Origin: JBMOLK01 sp049325575
Lineage (GTDB): Bacteria > Bacillota > Clostridia > Acetivibrionales > Acetivibrionaceae
DNA: 12,567 nucleotides
Direction of reading: 5' to 3'
NCBI GenBank assembly: GCA_049325575.1
Contig: JBMOLK010000143.1
Span: 1 to 12,567, forward strand
The translations under genes were made by a program, and so were the position numbers. The notes under the pieces were generated by a model, which was given only the letters and a program-made list of their open reading frames with translations, did no database searches and was not told where the DNA came from. The first letter of the stretch is position 1. Every line of letters begins with the position of its first letter. Of the stretch, positions 11,850 to 12,567 are shown one piece after another.

Positions 11850-11880
11850 GTAACTAAATCTGAATATAATACATAATATT
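11850..11880 (+). promoter_or_regulatory. Sigma-K-like promoter of the 128-aa gene
   Basis: GTAAC (11850-11854), 17 bases, then CATAATATT (11872-11880). A second GTAAC starts seven bases earlier, but its spacing to the -10 box is wrong. Confidence 0.6.
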
Positions 11881-11919
11881 TAAATAAGAATCTATTGGCA
11901 ATAAGTGAGGTATCTTTCC

Positions 11920-12306
11920 ATGAATGGATATAAGAATCTGTATGATTTGGCTAATGGCATATACGCGGCTGGCAGAATCCGAGAGGTGTTAAATTCAACA
12001 CGCAGCGGTGAAACACGTGGGTTGGATGACACAAATATTATTCAAGCCTTTAGTAGAATTCTTGACATTTTATCTGAATATGCTCCTGAAAAACAAAGAA
12101 ATATTTTGGTAGGAACCGCTAACAAAAGCAGAATATACATGGATGTTTTTAAGAATTTAAATCAAAACTTAAATACATATAGAGGAAATAGGAGGCTGGA
12201 TAGAAATAACATTGTTAATACCCTTACAATATTGCAGCCGGTACTTGGCCCCCGGGAAAGAATACTTATTGATAAGATTGTGAAGCTGAATGAAGTGTTC
12301 AGTTAG
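11920..12306 (+). CDS. 128-aa helical protein with internal repeat
   Basis: A soluble, basic, all-helical protein without signal or membrane span. It appears to contain two related segments: GLDDTNIIQAFSRIL (34-48) and RLDRNNIVNTLTIL (92-105), each followed by a charged helix. The second segment ends in VNTLTILQPVL (99-109), matching VNLLTAVTPFL in the protein encoded at 8870-9256. The ATG at 11920 is preferred because GAGG lies about 10 bases upstream; an in-frame GTG at 11905 overlaps that site. A sigma-K-like promoter is 39 bases upstream. No named family is recognised. Confidence 0.78.
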   Translation: MNGYKNLYDLANGIYAAGRIREVLNSTRSGETRGLDDTNIIQAFSRILDILSEYAPEKQRNILVGTANKSRIYMDVFKNLNQNLNTYRGNRRLDRNNIVNTLTILQPVLGPRERILIDKIVKLNEVFS

Positions 12307-12419
12307 CAGCTAGACCTGATTTGGGCCAATAAAATATAGATATAGGGGTAACAGGTACAATACAAAAAAGATTATGATAAAATTAATGGTAGTGCTGCCC
12401 CCTAAATAGACCAACCATA

Positions 12420-12567
12420 CTATGACCCTGTACCGGAGTATATGCGTACACCTCTATTCCATACCATATAAGCTATAACAAACATGACAATACCTGCTAT
12501 GGGAGAGAATAAAATCAAAGCGTTGGTATTTGCCGGCCTTAAAAATAGCTGCGAGGGATAGAAGGCT
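12420..12567 (-). CDS. ABC-2 type permease, C-terminal end only
   Basis: The last 48 codons of a gene that continues past the right edge. The peptide begins AFYPSQLFLRP, has one membrane span (about ALILFSPIAGIVMFVIAYMVW) and ends NRGVRIYSGTGS. The final span followed by a short basic tail ending in GS is typical of ABC-2 permeases of the DUF990/ABC2_membrane_6 type, which pair with a separate ATPase. Identification rests on this fragment, so the subfamily and substrate are open. No terminator is obvious between it and the convergent 128-aa gene (12307-12419). Confidence 0.65.
   Translation of the reverse strand, partial: AFYPSQLFLRPANTNALILFSPIAGIVMFVIAYMVWNRGVRIYSGTGS

Noticed and set aside
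12344..12375. GTAAC on the plus strand after the 128-aa gene
   Set aside because: No ATAnnnT box at 16-17 bases and no small gene downstream.

Overview
The window looks like a chromosomal segment of an AT-rich, endospore-forming Clostridia (Bacillota). The evidence is a clear YabG sporulation protease, a YlbF-family protein, a YetF/DUF421 membrane protein, strong GGAGG ribosome binding sites, many stem-loop terminators and a dense set of tiny Gly/Phe-rich membrane proteins. A Ruminiclostridium/Acetivibrio-like host is a guess from general gene style only.

Layout. Positions 1-1240 hold a YetF-like protein and the first tiny FGFGGF-type protein, both on the minus strand. Positions 1435-2828 hold a fluoride riboswitch with an attached terminator, followed by a cation:proton antiporter; this is a fluoride-resistance unit with its own TATAAT promoter. 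Positions 2984-4800 carry several small unassigned genes: a 27-aa Tyr-rich peptide, a 114-aa helical protein, a 39-aa single-span protein, a 44-aa/81-aa pair and a 26-aa ORF between two related hairpins. Positions 5008-6533 (minus) hold a 138-aa Gly/Phe/Tyr/Pro-rich coat-like protein, two more tiny FGFGGF proteins and a YlbF protein. Then come yabG (+), a SAM methyltransferase (-), another tiny protein (+), a two-gene operon (-) of helical proteins and a divergent patatin-like lipase (+). Positions 10997-11657 contain a decayed tiny-protein gene and two more intact ones, followed by a 128-aa helical protein (+). The 3' end of an ABC-2 permease gene (-) enters at the right edge.

The main result is a shared promoter. 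Ten transcription units in this window, on both strands, have GTAAC, then 16-17 bases (17 in nine cases), then an [A/C]ATAnnnT-type -10 box. It resembles the Bacillus sigma-K mother-cell consensus (AC ... CATAnnnTA) but has a longer -35. It lies in front of all six intact tiny FGFGGF genes, the coat-like gene, the 39-aa gene, the helical-protein operon and the 128-aa gene. I infer that most of this window is a late-sporulation, mother-cell gene island encoding an uncharacterised set of spore-envelope miniproteins, with yabG as the one well-known member. The fluoride unit and probably the permease are unrelated neighbours.
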